Positions 18,528 through 28,063 of a stretch of DNA of 64,000 bases are shown here, piece after piece. This stretch comes from CATOSP01 sp965205385. Its GTDB lineage: Bacteria > Chloroflexota > Dehalococcoidia > Lucifugimonadales > UBA3495. The position numbers and the translations under genes are program-made. The stretch spans positions 496,001 to 560,000 of the forward strand of contig CBDBGS010000008.1 in assembly GCA_965205385.1 (NCBI GenBank), in the 5' to 3' direction. The first letter of the stretch is position 1. Each line of letters opens with the position of its first letter. The notes under the pieces are model-generated. The model did not search any database and was not told where the DNA came from. It worked only from the letters and a program-made list of their open reading frames with translations.

Positions 18528-19412
18528 ATGCAACTGGAAGGTAAGGTTGCCCTGGTAACCGGAGGGGCTCGAGGATTGGGCCGCTCGATGGCATTGGCCT
18601 ACGCCCGGGAAGGCGCTGACGTCGCCATAGTGGCCCGGACCAACTCGGAGCTTGAAGCCGTTGCCGGAGAGATACGGGCACTGGGCCGGCGAGCCCACAC
18701 AGTTAATGCCGATCTCACCACCAAAGAGGGCGCCCAGCGCGTCGCGGAGGAGACAACTGGGGAAGATAGATGTCCTGGTCAACAACGTCGGGGGTTACCG
18801 CCTCTTCACCAAGGACTTGACCCACGCGGTCACTGTGTTGGACATTACCGAAGAAGAGTCCGGGAGCTGGGGAAGATAGATGTCCTGGTCAACAACGTCG
18901 GGGGTTACCGCCTCTTCACCAAGGACTTGACCCACGCGGTCACTGTGTTGGACATTACCGAAGAAGAGTGGCGGTTGGTCATGGAGTCCAACTTGACCAC
19001 AGCCTTCATGGCTTGCAAAGCCGTGCTGCCCCACATGATAGAGCGCCGCACAGGCGTGATAGTCAATCTGACGTCCAAGAATGTGGCCCGCCGGGGAAGG
19101 GCTGGACAAGCATCCTATGGGGCGTCTAAAGCGGCGGTGGAGCGGCTCAGTGAAGCGTTGGCTGACGAGGTAAAGGACTTTGGCATCGCCGTCAATATTC
19201 TGGACCCAGGTTGGAACCTAACCAAGCCCAACGACGATTACGACGATGAAGTCCACAAGCGCATGAGGTTGCCCGGCGACATTGCCGAAGTTGCAGTGTT
19301 CATGGCGCTGCAAACCCCTGAGACCATGACCGGCCAGTTGGTGGCCGCCCCCGAATATGACGAGGAGCATGGGATAGAGCGTCTCTCCGCCTACGACAGG
19401 CTCCATGCATAG
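18528..19412 (+). CDS. Short-chain dehydrogenase/reductase with a 34-residue out-of-phase insert
   Basis: NAD(P)-binding TGGARGLGRSMA near residue 12, NNVGG, and the catalytic YGASK (Tyr, Lys) near 207. ATG 18528 is preferred over 18507 because GAGG lies five bases upstream. An extra 102 bp (18758-18859) is a copy of the downstream 18868-18969 but is read in another frame, giving an alien stretch (GEDRCPGQQRRG...) before RELGKIDVLVNNVGG. Removing it restores a typical SDR of about 260 residues. The insert falls between the coenzyme site and the NNxG motif and probably damages the fold, unless it is an assembly error. Confidence 0.85.
   Translation: MQLEGKVALVTGGARGLGRSMALAYAREGADVAIVARTNSELEAVAGEIRALGRRAHTVNADLTTKEGAQRVAEETTGEDRCPGQQRRGLPPLHQGLDPRGHCVGHYRRRVRELGKIDVLVNNVGGYRLFTKDLTHAVTVLDITEEEWRLVMESNLTTAFMACKAVLPHMIERRTGVIVNLTSKNVARRGRAGQASYGASKAAVERLSEALADEVKDFGIAVNILDPGWNLTKPNDDYDDEVHKRMRLPGDIAEVAVFMALQTPETMTGQLVAAPEYDEEHGIERLSAYDRLHA
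18758..18969 (+). repeat. 102-bp direct duplication inside the SDR gene
   Basis: 18758-18859 equals 18868-18969; the two are separated by 8 bases (CCGGGAGC). The offset is 110 bases, so the first copy is read out of phase although the insertion itself (102 bp) keeps the frame. Confidence 0.93.
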
Positions 19413-19613
19413 CTTCCTTCGCCCAGGCAGACAGTCCGCCTAGAGTGTGCTCCAACAACCAAAACCTTGGAACATATCTAGACGTTGCCGCGTATCGTAG
19501 CATGTGTTCCAGCGCCTGCCGTTGGCGTGAGGGTGGAAGTCGCCAATTCGGCCAGGCCGGGTCCAACCCCCAGTGTGCCCGACCGGCCTGAGTGCCTTGC
19601 GGGGCCCGAGTCG

Positions 19614-20522
19614 TTAGCCAGCGCCGGTCCCACGCAACTTTGGGTCCAGAACGTCTCGCAGCGCATCACCCAGCACATTCCAGGCGAACACCACTATAAA
19701 AATTGCCAGCTCGGGTACTACTGTCATCCAGGGCGCTATCGTCGTATTGGCCGCGGCTCTGTTCAATATGCCACCCCAGGAAGGAACATCCGGAGGGGTG
19801 CCTACCCCCAGGAAGCTAAGGCCGGCTTCGGTAATGATGGCCGATCCCAGGTAGTAGGTCACCATCACCAGGTAGAGGGAGACCAAGTTGGGCATCATAT
19901 GCCGCACCATTATCCGCAAAGCGCCGGCCCCCACCGCCTGGGCGGCCAGTACGTAGTCCATCTCCTTTATCGCCATGGCCTGAGACCGGATGACGCGGGC
20001 CGGACTGGGAATGAAGGCGATGCTCAGGGCGATGACCACGTTGTTGAGAGAAGCCCCCAGGGACGCCATGATGGCGATGGCCAGAATAAAGGTGGGAAAG
20101 GCCTGCATCGTGTCGATAACCCTCTGGATGCCGAGGTCAGTCTTTCCTCCAAAATGGACACTTATAACCCCTACCATCACGCCAATGGTGACTCCGATGA
20201 ATGAGGACAGGAGGCCCGCATACAGGGAAATCCTGGCGCCGTAGACCAGCCGGCTGAACAGGTCACGGCCCAGATGGTCACCACCGAGCCAATGCTCCAG
20301 GCCGGGTTGGCCAAACTGATTCTGGAAACTGGGTGCGAATGGGTCATGGGTCGCAATCCAGGGGGCGAAGATGGCGGCGATTATGAGCACGATGGCTACT
20401 GCCAACCCAAAAGCCCCCAGATGCTTTTGCTTGACAAAATTGACCACTGGCCTGCTGATGACCTGCCAGCCACCCATACGGTGAACCGGAAAAGCTGTGG
20501 CGTTCGGTGGTTGTAACCTCAT
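19614..20522 (-). CDS. ABC transporter permease, DppC/OppC type
   Basis: 302 residues from an ATG with a GAAGGAAA site. Six membrane segments; N-terminal GLAVAIVLIIAAIFAPWIA and HWLGGDHLGRDLFSRLVYGA are typical of DppC. The EAA-loop region AAQAVGAGALRIMVRHMMPN contacts the ATPase. It ends LGDALRDVLDPKLRG. Last visible gene of the transporter set; no ATPase genes are present in the window, so the ATP-binding subunits must come from elsewhere. Confidence 0.93.
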   Translation of the reverse strand: MRLQPPNATAFPVHRMGGWQVISRPVVNFVKQKHLGAFGLAVAIVLIIAAIFAPWIATHDPFAPSFQNQFGQPGLEHWLGGDHLGRDLFSRLVYGARISLYAGLLSSFIGVTIGVMVGVISVHFGGKTDLGIQRVIDTMQAFPTFILAIAIMASLGASLNNVVIALSIAFIPSPARVIRSQAMAIKEMDYVLAAQAVGAGALRIMVRHMMPNLVSLYLVMVTYYLGSAIITEAGLSFLGVGTPPDVPSWGGILNRAAANTTIAPWMTVVPELAIFIVVFAWNVLGDALRDVLDPKLRGTGAG

Positions 20523-20560
20523 TTTCCTTCTCTCAGTGTCTCCACAATGCCTAAAGGAGG

Positions 20561-21522
20561 TTAGGAGTACCGAATCCTCGGATTCAAGAAAGCGTAGAGG
20601 AGGTCCGCGACCAGGTTTATGCATAGCACGAAGACAGCGATCATTATGACGATTGCTTGAATCATGGCAAAATCCCGGCTGACGATGCTGGTAATCAGCA
20701 ACCGGCCCATCCCAGGCACCAGAAAAACGACTTCGATGACTACCGTGCCCGAGATAATCGCCCCCACCTCGTGGCCCAATACGGTAAGCACCGGCAAAAG
20801 GGAGTTCCGGAGGGCGTGCCGGAAAATCACCACGCCCTCCCGCAGACCTTTGGCCCTGGCGGTCCGGATATAGTCCTCGCGCAGCACCTCCAGCATTGCG
20901 GATCGGGTAATTCGAGCTATGAACGCTGTGTTGGAAGTGCCCAGAGCGATGGCGGGGAAGATAAGCTGCTGCAGGTTGGCCGGCGGGTTATCCCAGAATT
21001 CGATGTAGCCTAGGGGGGCAGGTAGCCGAACCACAGCACCAGGAAAAAGATCATCATGATAGCAACCCAGAAGTTGGGCACTGCAATTCCGAGGATGGTG
21101 ATGGTCCTCGCAATGTAGTCTGCTAAGGTGTCTTGCCTCAAGGCAGAGTACACCCCCAGGGGTACAGCCACTATGGTGGCCAGGAGCGCAGACATCAGGC
21201 CTAGCTCCAGGGTCATCGGCAGCCTCTTGCCTATGTGCTCAGTCACGGGGTTTTCGAAAAAGAACGATGCGCCGAAATCCAGCCGCAGCCTTTTCGACAC
21301 CCAGTCCAGGTACTGGACGACAATGTGCCGGTCGGTGCCCAGCTTGGCCCGCATCGCGGCCAACTCTGCTTGAGTGTATTCTTCTCCTTCCTCGCCGCCA
21401 CCAGTAAGAAGCATGATCGCCGGGTCGCCCGGCACGATGCGCAGGATGGTGAACACGACTAGGGAGATCAGTATTAAAGAGGGGATAAATAGGCCCACCC
21501 TCTTGACTATGTAAGTGCGCAT
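20561..21522 (-). pseudogene. ABC transporter permease, DppB type, broken by a one-base shift
   Basis: The first part (21522-21010) runs MRTYIVKRVGLFIPSLILIS to VLWFGYLPP then hits TAG. The second part begins LGYIEFWDNPPANLQQLIFP in another frame and ends LLYAFLNPRIRYS. One extra C in the six-C run at 21013-21018 would join them exactly (WFGYLPPLGYIEF). All six helices and the EAA motif (TARAKGLREGVVIFRHALRN) are otherwise intact, so this is either a fresh mutation or a homopolymer sequencing error. Confidence 0.9.
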
Positions 21523-21618
21523 CTTTCCAGACGCCTCCGGACCACAATCCTAAGGGTCAACAATCCGCGGATAGAACTGCCGAGCCAGATTTGGCGGGAT
21601 CCTTGCGTGGTATTTACG

Positions 21619-21657
21619 AAGGCCGGGCCTAGCCCCGGTAGGGGCCGGCCCGGCCTT
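21619..21657 (-). other. Strong intercistronic hairpin
   Basis: AAGGCCGGGCC pairs perfectly with GGCCCGGCCTT across a loop that can itself pair (CCCC/GGGG). It lies between the binding-protein gene and dppB. No U-run follows on the minus strand, so an mRNA-stabilising hairpin giving excess binding protein over permease is more likely than full termination. Confidence 0.65.
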
Positions 21658-21686
21658 TTATCAACGGCCGCAGCGGACTACCCAGC

Positions 21687-23555
21687 CTAGCACTTGGGAT
21701 CACACCAGATGTGCTCCAGTTTGCGCTGGTAGTGGCTGCTGGGATGCATATAGAAATTCTGAATCCGATTGCTGACAGGCCAGTGTCTCATAGTCCAGAC
21801 AACGCCGATGTAGTTGGTGTCCTGATTCAACATGATATCGTGGGCCTGCCGCGCCATCTCTATTTGCTTTTCCGGGTCCGGCTCGGCCCCTATCGCTTTA
21901 ATGACCTCGTTAAGCCCCTCAGGGACCCAACCCGATGAGGCATTTGCTCCGACGGACCGCTTCGATGCGGGGCCCGTATCTTCATACCGGCCCAACGCCC
22001 CAGATGGGGTATCAAGGTTATAGGAAGTCCCCTGAAACCAAAACTGGAAGTTCCCGGCATCTTGTGCTTGGGAGCCGGCGGCAACTTCCCAAGCCTTCAG
22101 CGTGACCTCCCAGCCCAAAAAATTCCTCAGTTGGTCCGCCACGAGCGCCGAATAATCAGCATACCCACAGCAATCTCTGAAAGCCAACTCCACCTGGAGG
22201 CCCTCACTAGGGTAGCCGGCCTCGGCCAGCAGCCGGCGGGCTTCGGCTATATCATCGGGGTGTTTCTCACCGTTCAGCTCCCGGAAACCGGGCATCTGTT
22301 CTGCCTCCTCCACCGTGTAGCTGTACCACTGGCCCGGGGGCAGAGGGGTACCCACCATGAACCTGCCACCACTAAGAATGTCATGGATTTGCTGGCGGTG
22401 CAGGGCCAGGTTAACGGCCTTCCTCACTGCCTGGTCTTCGAAGGGCTTCTTCTTTACCATTACGTATAAGCCTCGCAAACCACTGGGGCCGGCAAAGTGC
22501 ACGGTGAGTTCTCCCGCCATGTCTTCGGCCAGCTGTACCGCTTGCAGCGTATTGATGGTGCTCGTACCGTAATTTGCCATCAATATCTGTCCGGTCTTGA
22601 AAGCCGCTGCCAGCGTTCCGGCTTCTGTGATAATGAAGTGGGTCATGCCGTCCACGCGGGGGTAGCCCTCTTTCCAGTAATCCGTATTCTTTTCCCATAC
22701 CATGCTGACGTCAACGTTCATTTCCGCGCGCTTGAATGGGCCGAAACCGTTCAGGTTCTCTGATTTGTAAACCTCTTGTAACTTCCCCTGGTCCAGCACC
22801 GTGTGTCTTGGCGACATGGCTGCGTTGTTGTTAGACAGCATGTCCAGGAAAAATGGGTCCGGGGTCTTGAGTTCTACCTCCGCCGTTTTATCGTCAATGG
22901 CCCGGGAATTGCCGGCCTCGTAGATGCCTCGAATGAGGGTGATGGCAGTGGTCGTGGGCCGCCCCTTGGAGATCTCGAAACAGTTCGGGCATACCATGTT
23001 GTCCATGCTGAACACCACGTCGGCAGCGGTGACGGGCACGCCATCGTGCCAGCGGGCCTTCTCGTTCAGGTGGAAGATATAGGTCAGTCCGCCATCCAGC
23101 ACCTCCCACCCGTCCGCGAGGTCACCCCGGACCACCGTGGTGTCCGGCTGCTCCGGGTTCCACTCTACCAGGCCATTGTAAGCGGGGCCCAGGCCTGCCA
23201 ACCCAGACCCGCCCCAATAGAGAGACCGTTTAGTAGGGTTGTTGCTGGCGGACATATTAATAATGCCGCCGAAGTTCGCCGAATCCAGCGCCGGCGGGGG
23301 GCTTGCCTCGGGTACAGCGCCCGGAGCGGCCGCGGCGGGCTTTCGGATCGGAGCTATCGCCTTGGGCGCCCCCTCTGGCGCTGTCATCTGTTTCGCCGCT
23401 TCAGCCTTCTTTTCCGAAGCTGCCATCTGTGCTGGCGCTTCAGCCTTCTCTGCCGGGGCCTCGGCGGCGCCACCACAGGCGACGATGACCGCCAGGGTCA
23501 AGAACAACCAGGTCGTTATGATTTCTTTGGGCTGTATGATCCAACGGTACGCCAT
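21687..23555 (-). CDS. Oligopeptide/dipeptide-type substrate-binding lipoprotein (SBP family 5)
   Basis: 622 residues. The signal sequence ends in lipobox AVIVAC (Cys27), followed by an Ala/Glu/Pro-rich linker to about residue 90. Family 5 marks: YNGLVEWNPEQPDTTVVRGD, LADGWEVLDGGLTYIFHLNE, ARWHDGVPVTAADVVFSMDN, and PFEDQAVRKAVNLALHRQQI. It captures peptides or related solutes outside the membrane for the DppBC-like permeases downstream. First gene of the operon. Confidence 0.93.
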   Translation of the reverse strand: MAYRWIIQPKEIITTWLFLTLAVIVACGGAAEAPAEKAEAPAQMAASEKKAEAAKQMTAPEGAPKAIAPIRKPAAAAPGAVPEASPPPALDSANFGGIINMSASNNPTKRSLYWGGSGLAGLGPAYNGLVEWNPEQPDTTVVRGDLADGWEVLDGGLTYIFHLNEKARWHDGVPVTAADVVFSMDNMVCPNCFEISKGRPTTTAITLIRGIYEAGNSRAIDDKTAEVELKTPDPFFLDMLSNNNAAMSPRHTVLDQGKLQEVYKSENLNGFGPFKRAEMNVDVSMVWEKNTDYWKEGYPRVDGMTHFIITEAGTLAAAFKTGQILMANYGTSTINTLQAVQLAEDMAGELTVHFAGPSGLRGLYVMVKKKPFEDQAVRKAVNLALHRQQIHDILSGGRFMVGTPLPPGQWYSYTVEEAEQMPGFRELNGEKHPDDIAEARRLLAEAGYPSEGLQVELAFRDCCGYADYSALVADQLRNFLGWEVTLKAWEVAAGSQAQDAGNFQFWFQGTSYNLDTPSGALGRYEDTGPASKRSVGANASSGWVPEGLNEVIKAIGAEPDPEKQIEMARQAHDIMLNQDTNYIGVVWTMRHWPVSNRIQNFYMHPSSHYQRKLEHIWCDPKC

Positions 23556-23839
23556 ACGTGAACCTCCAGATCGAGTTTAATTGAGGTTTGACGGGGCCAA
23601 CCAGTCGTGCTGATTGCGATGTGCAAGAGTGTGTTTTCCCTATTATTTCGGGTTTCGATAATATACTGGAGTATTTCTCCGAGGAACCACCGTATGTGTT
23701 CAATCAGCAACCGGAATCGTGAGGCCGGTATCGAGAGGTGTCCAGCAATACATTACAGGTATAGATGCGATGTCAATAGGCGCGTACTTGGTTAAAGGCG
23801 TACCTCATGTTTATGCAACCGGCTGTTGCCGCCCGCCTC

Positions 23840-23925
23840 CTACATCATCGTGCAGCCACCGCTAACGCTTAGGGTCTGGCCGGTGATGAAGCTGGCGGCG
23901 TCGGAGGCCAGGAGGCTGGCCAGGG
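23840..23925 (-). pseudogene. SDR C-terminal fragment
   Basis: Minus-strand translation LASLLASDAASFITGQTLSV then SGGCTMM and TAG is the C-terminus of a short-chain dehydrogenase. Nothing else of the gene remains; it abuts a GNAT fragment. Confidence 0.7.
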
Positions 23926-24083
23926 GGTTCGCCGCACTCGTGAACATAGCGAATTTGATGGAGCATCATGCGGGTCAAAATGCCCTGACCCCGGTGAGTG
24001 GATTGGACTGCGACGTTGGCCACGCCAACGGTGACGGCCGTTCCGACAGGGATGGACAATCCGATGCGGTGCGAATGGGTGCC
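23926..24083 (-). pseudogene. GNAT (Eis-like) acetyltransferase fragment
   Basis: VGVANVAVQSTHRGQGILTR then MMLHQIRYVHECGEP matches the acetyl-CoA-binding loop (xxRGxGILTRMM) of Eis-type N-acetyltransferases. Only about 50 residues survive, fused in frame behind the RecQ remnant. Confidence 0.6.
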
Positions 24084-25530
24084 GCAGTCAAATATTCCCA
24101 GCTTGACGCCGAGTTCTTTCTCGAAGTAATCAACTATGTCGGCCTTCACGTCCGGCTTGGCGGTCGCGGTCAGGCACAACACCGGCTCCGCCGGCTCCGT
24201 TCCCGCCTTCTCACGAATGAAGCGGCCCACGTAACGGTAATCGGGCTGGAAGTCGTGCCCGCACTTGGAGAGGCAGTCAGCCTCGTCCAGCGCCCACCCG
24301 CCGATCTCCCGTTGTCCCAAGGCGTGGCGCCGTGAGACGCTGCGAACCTGATCCGGCGAGACGATGAAGATGCCAGCGTCGCCCAGCCGTACCCGGTCCT
24401 ACGCATCGGCTCACTCTGGCATGGACAGCAGCCCGTTGACGGGGACGCAGGAGCCGATGCTCTGGGCCTTCAGCCATGCGACTTGGTCGGCCATGAGAGC
24501 GACCAAGGTCGAGATCACCATCGTCAAGGCACCGGTCTTGTCGCAGCGGGACAGGGCCGGTATCTGATAGCAAAGGGACTAACCGGCGCTGGTGGGCAGG
24601 GTTCCCAGCACGTGTTCCCCCGCCATCACCGCTTCAATAAAGGATTGCTATATTGGCGGTCCAGACTCGTCCGCAGGCTCTGGCCGAAAGTCGTCGAAGC
24701 CGAACCAACGGGAGAGTTCCTTGCGGGCGTCGTGCCGTTCCCAGCAACAGCCGCAGCCGGGGTCGGCGCAGGCGGTGTCGCGCAACCCGCGGACCAACTG
24801 CCCTACATCGGGAAATTGATGCCGAACCCTGGGAGGTATCACCGAATTGCCCCCACACACCGACAACCACGCCAAGGCATAGGACAGCGGCCAACCGTGC
24901 CGGACTCTTTCCGCTGTAAATCCGCGGGCGTGCGTCCCGCTGCAGTTGCCATCCAGAAGGGTGTGAATCGGGGTCCGGCCCCCGGCGTCTGACGGCTTTG
25001 ACGATTGCTGGAGAGCGGAGAAAACCCGATCGAACTCCGCGCCATAGTCCGCAGTGGTCAGCCCATGCTAGGCTATTAACAGGTCGGACGGTGAGGCACG
25101 CAGTGCGTGTTACTGGTCGTTAAACACCTCCAGCGCGAGCCTTGCACCCAGTTCCGGGTCGTTGATGCGCCTGCGTTTTAATTGTCAGCCTTGGTAGTGC
25201 TTGACCAAGTGGTGATAAGAATTGCGGGGGATTGCCACGGGATTGAGGCTGAGGGTATGCACCGCTGGCGGCCGCAATTGCCGCAGACCGGGGTCCAAGG
25301 CTCGCAACTGGGGCAGATCGAAATCCATCAGGTTGTGGCCCAGGAGGAATTCTACAACTTTGGAGAAATCGTCCAGTTTGGCCAATGCCCCAGCCAGACC
25401 GTCCCTCTCCGAGGGGAAGGTTAGGGATTGACCGGTGTCCGGATGCACTCCAGCGAAAGCGCGTATTCGGCCGTCTATGACTCCGACTTCGAGGTCCAAG
25501 GAAATACACCGCGACAGGGGGCACCTGCTG
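24084..25530 (-). pseudogene. RecQ-family helicase with exonuclease domain, decayed
   Basis: From the 5' end: CISLDLEVGVIDGRIRAFAG and FLLGHNLMDFDLPQLRALDP (25.2-25.5 kb) are a DnaQ-like 3'-5' exonuclease domain; LKRRRINDPELGARLALEVF follows a TGA. Then come CGCCWERHDARKELSRWFGF and AVMAGEHVLGTLP (near-Walker A), VISTLVALMADQVAWLKAQ, ALDEADCLSKCGHDFQPDYR (DEAD-type box) and VLCLTATAKPDVKADIVDYF. Several stops and frame changes; the second helicase lobe is gone. Dead gene. Confidence 0.8.
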
Positions 25531-25576
25531 TCGTCACCCACAGCGGGAACCCCCACTGTCGGGCCACGTCCCCGAC

Positions 25577-25915
25577 TTGCGGCTCGGTACCGCAATTGAA
25601 TCTTTTCCCGTGTGGCGTTCTCATTCCATTTTGGAATTCGTTCCCAGAGATGGGATCAGTAGCTCCATATACAACCCCTGGTTTGAACCTATTTCGACCG
25701 GGGACTTCGCCGCGAGTTATGAGACGGAGGTTACGCAGGCAATATCTCCCGGCTACAGATGCATCGAATTCGGGCCGCACTGGTTCGGCAACAGCTCAAC
25801 CTGGGGCGTCCTGGCCGACGGCGTCACGAAAATACTGAGAGATGCTCAGTTCCCCGGAGTCGAGAACCATCCTCTCCTGTGGAAAGTCGGTCCTGGCATG
25901 GAAGAAATGGACTGA
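25577..25915 (+). CDS. Unknown protein, first of a packed cluster
   Basis: 112 residues from TTG; the true start may be further in. The part NPWFEPISTGDFAASYETEV to FGPHWFGNSSTWGVLADGVT is rich in aromatic and acidic residues and looks protein-like. No family recognised. It lies 26 bases before the next ORF in the same direction. Downstream of it the spacing becomes very tight, as in phage or integrated-element operons. Confidence 0.4.
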   Translation: MRLGTAIESFPVWRSHSILEFVPRDGISSSIYNPWFEPISTGDFAASYETEVTQAISPGYRCIEFGPHWFGNSSTWGVLADGVTKILRDAQFPGVENHPLLWKVGPGMEEMD

Positions 25916-25941
25916 CAGCTAGGCGACTACGTCCGTACCCC

Positions 25942-26460
25942 GTGTCGCGGAGACTCGAGCCTATAACAATAGACCTCGAAGAGGACACTCTCAGTGTCCC
26001 CGAGACCTATTGGGAGTTTGCTCATCCGCAGCTTCCCGTAGTGAAGGTCACGTCCTACAGCGAAACGGTACTGCCCTTGACCCGGCCGGGACAGGAACCC
26101 ACTCCCACATACTTCGCGGTTTCATTCGTTGCATCGTTCCAGAACCGCTGGGCGGCGTTCGAGGACCCGGACCGGTGGTTGATCCGTTTCGAAGATGATC
26201 TGCAGAGTGACCAGCACAAATCTCACTCGTACACGCCTTCACAGGGAGGCATCGACGATGAGACGCAAGGGCAGCTATTCCCGAACTACTGGCACAACAC
26301 CGACTACATGCAGCGCCGGATCATCGGCCCGGTGGTGGTGCAGGTCTATGAATCGGACGTGATCCAGCCCGGGACCTACAGTTTCACCCCAAGGGTCACC
26401 CACTGGGTGGCCCTCGGGCACATCGTCCCAGACGACCGGCAACTATGGATAAAGGCCTGA
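25942..26460 (+). CDS. Unknown protein, second of the packed cluster
   Basis: About 172 residues from a GTG; the frame is open upstream but that part overlaps the previous gene and looks random. Contains PETYWEFAHPQLPVVKVTSY, SFVASFQNRWAAFEDPDRWL and NYWHNTDYMQRRIIGPVVVQ. Beta-rich, soluble. Overlaps the next gene by 16 bases. Not recognised. Confidence 0.5.
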   Translation: MSRRLEPITIDLEEDTLSVPETYWEFAHPQLPVVKVTSYSETVLPLTRPGQEPTPTYFAVSFVASFQNRWAAFEDPDRWLIRFEDDLQSDQHKSHSYTPSQGGIDDETQGQLFPNYWHNTDYMQRRIIGPVVVQVYESDVIQPGTYSFTPRVTHWVALGHIVPDDRQLWIKA

Positions 26461-26798
26461 TCCAGCGCGACCCTCCCATCAGCGAGGATATGCTTATCAT
26501 GAAAACCTTCTCCGGAGGCAAGGCCCGTTACCGGGGATCTCTGACTACTCAACCTGGTTCCAACGGCAAGATCCTGACTGACGGACGGCTGTCGCTCCGG
26601 GCCGTGCCCGAATTGCCGAACCCGGGTTACCCGCTGCCGGGGCACGTCATGACCAACGCCTACACGGCGCCCGGGACCGACGTCTGGAACAGGTTCCAGA
26701 TGGACGATAATGACTGGTCGACCGGGTCCCAAACCAACCGCAATAGGGGGCGCCGTCGTGCGCGCCTTTTTAATTCCGACACTCAGGAGAGGACCTGA
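26445..26798 (+). CDS. Unknown protein, third of the packed cluster
   Basis: 117 residues, ATG inside the end of the preceding gene. Polar, with many Gly/Pro/Arg (MKTFSGGKARYRGSLTTQPG, PNPGYPLPGHVMTNAY). Ends two bases before the TTG of the clamp-like ORF. Not recognised. Confidence 0.45.
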   Translation: MDKGLIQRDPPISEDMLIMKTFSGGKARYRGSLTTQPGSNGKILTDGRLSLRAVPELPNPGYPLPGHVMTNAYTAPGTDVWNRFQMDDNDWSTGSQTNRNRGRRRARLFNSDTQERT

Positions 26799-26799
26799 C

Positions 26800-27157
26800 T
26801 TGAAGATTTCCTGCTCGAAAGAGGACCTGGGCCGTGGGCTGGGTATGGCTGCCCAGGTGGTCTCCCACCAGACGGCCCTTCCGGTCACCAAAAACGTTCT
26901 GATCGAGAGTGACGGCCCGAAGCTTAAATTATCCGCCACCAATCTGACTATGGGCCTGATTTGCTGGACCGGCGCCGACGTCCATGAAGAGGGGGACTCT
27001 CACAGTCCCAGACAGACTGCTGGGCGATCTGGCGAACAGCCTTCCCGACGAAAGGATAACCCTGGAATGTCCCGAGGGCTCCGGGGTGCTTGATCTAAAC
27101 TGCGCGCAGACTGAGAATCTCGTCAACGGGACTGACAAAAGCGAATTCCCTCGCTAG
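26800..27157 (+). pseudogene. DNA polymerase III beta clamp (DnaN)-like, domain I only, frameshifted
   Basis: TTG start with AGGAGAGG upstream; LKISCSKEDLGRGLGMAAQV, LPVTKNVLIESDGPKLKLSA and TNLTMGLICWTGADV are domain I of a beta clamp. A one-base change near 26995 shifts the frame; TLTVPDRLLGDLANSLPDER and LDLNCAQTENLVNGTDKSEF continue in the next frame to TAG at 27155-27157. Domains II and III are missing, so it cannot form the usual ring. Confidence 0.75.
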
Positions 27158-28063
27158 CGTTGGCGTCCCTTAACGAAGACACCGGGCCCTGGGGCAAATC
27201 TATATTGATATTGCCAGTAGGAAACCATCACATCCGTCACTACCGTCACGGCGAATCTAGCTCGAGGCCGGTGACTCTATGTGATCCACTCTTCCTCCAC
27301 GGCTACCCTCAGTCGTGTTGACCATTTCCTGAACCGTTTGTGCCCCCAACTTCCCACCCCAAGTTTTCCGACCCGAACACTATAGGTCACCTCACATCCA
27401 GGCCTCTCCTATCCTCACTACGCAGCTTTGGACCGCGGCAATACAGGAGTCTTTATCCCAACCCTCCGCATGGACCCTTTTGGTTGGCTTCGCGGGCAAT
27501 CCTCTCGTGGGCTGAACTTGGAATTCGTTCAACTCTCCGATGGTTCGCTCGCCGATTCGTCTCGGAACGCAAGAGTTCCGCTAACTAACTCAGCCCTGAT
27601 CCTAGTCCGTGAGTTCACGACCTCACTAGTAAGATTCCCAACCCACCATAAATCGGGATTTGCGTCGGCGGTTAATCCGCGGGCAATACGATGCCGTCTT
27701 TGGATTTCTTCGGCTTGAGCCAGAGTCGACGTAAGACCGGCCGGCCTGTGCCAGGGCTGGGCCGGCCGGTCCGTCCCGAGACGAATTCGACGCTTTGGGA
27801 GGTGGTGACATGGGCAGCATTCAATAGGCAATTCGTAGCATTGAAGATGCTCAGTCCTAAGGAATCGGCTGGCGAACAGTCGATAAGCGGCTAACGCGAC
27901 CCCGACGGTTCAAGAAGCCCGCAGTACGCGGGCACCGGACTCATTGTGGTCCGACAAGCGTCTTGAATCGCATATAGGAACGCCCGATTGTCTCGTAACA
28001 GAGGCCGGAGGTTCTTCACTAAACCAACTAGACAATCACGACACGAAGAGAATGGAGCTACTA
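27158..28063. other. No gene seen; contains a strong hairpin
   Basis: About 900 bases with no credible ORF. At 27736-27770 ACCGGCCGGCC pairs perfectly with GGCCGGCCGGT around a 13-base loop; no T-run follows on either strand. Confidence 0.5.

Noticed and set aside
19485..20204. 239-codon plus-strand ORF opposite the DppC-type permease
   Set aside because: Antisense to a clear six-helix permease; no family resemblance.
27340..27894. Several 60-100 codon ORFs on both strands
   Set aside because: Mutually overlapping, Arg/Ser/Pro-rich, with no start signals or family resemblance.
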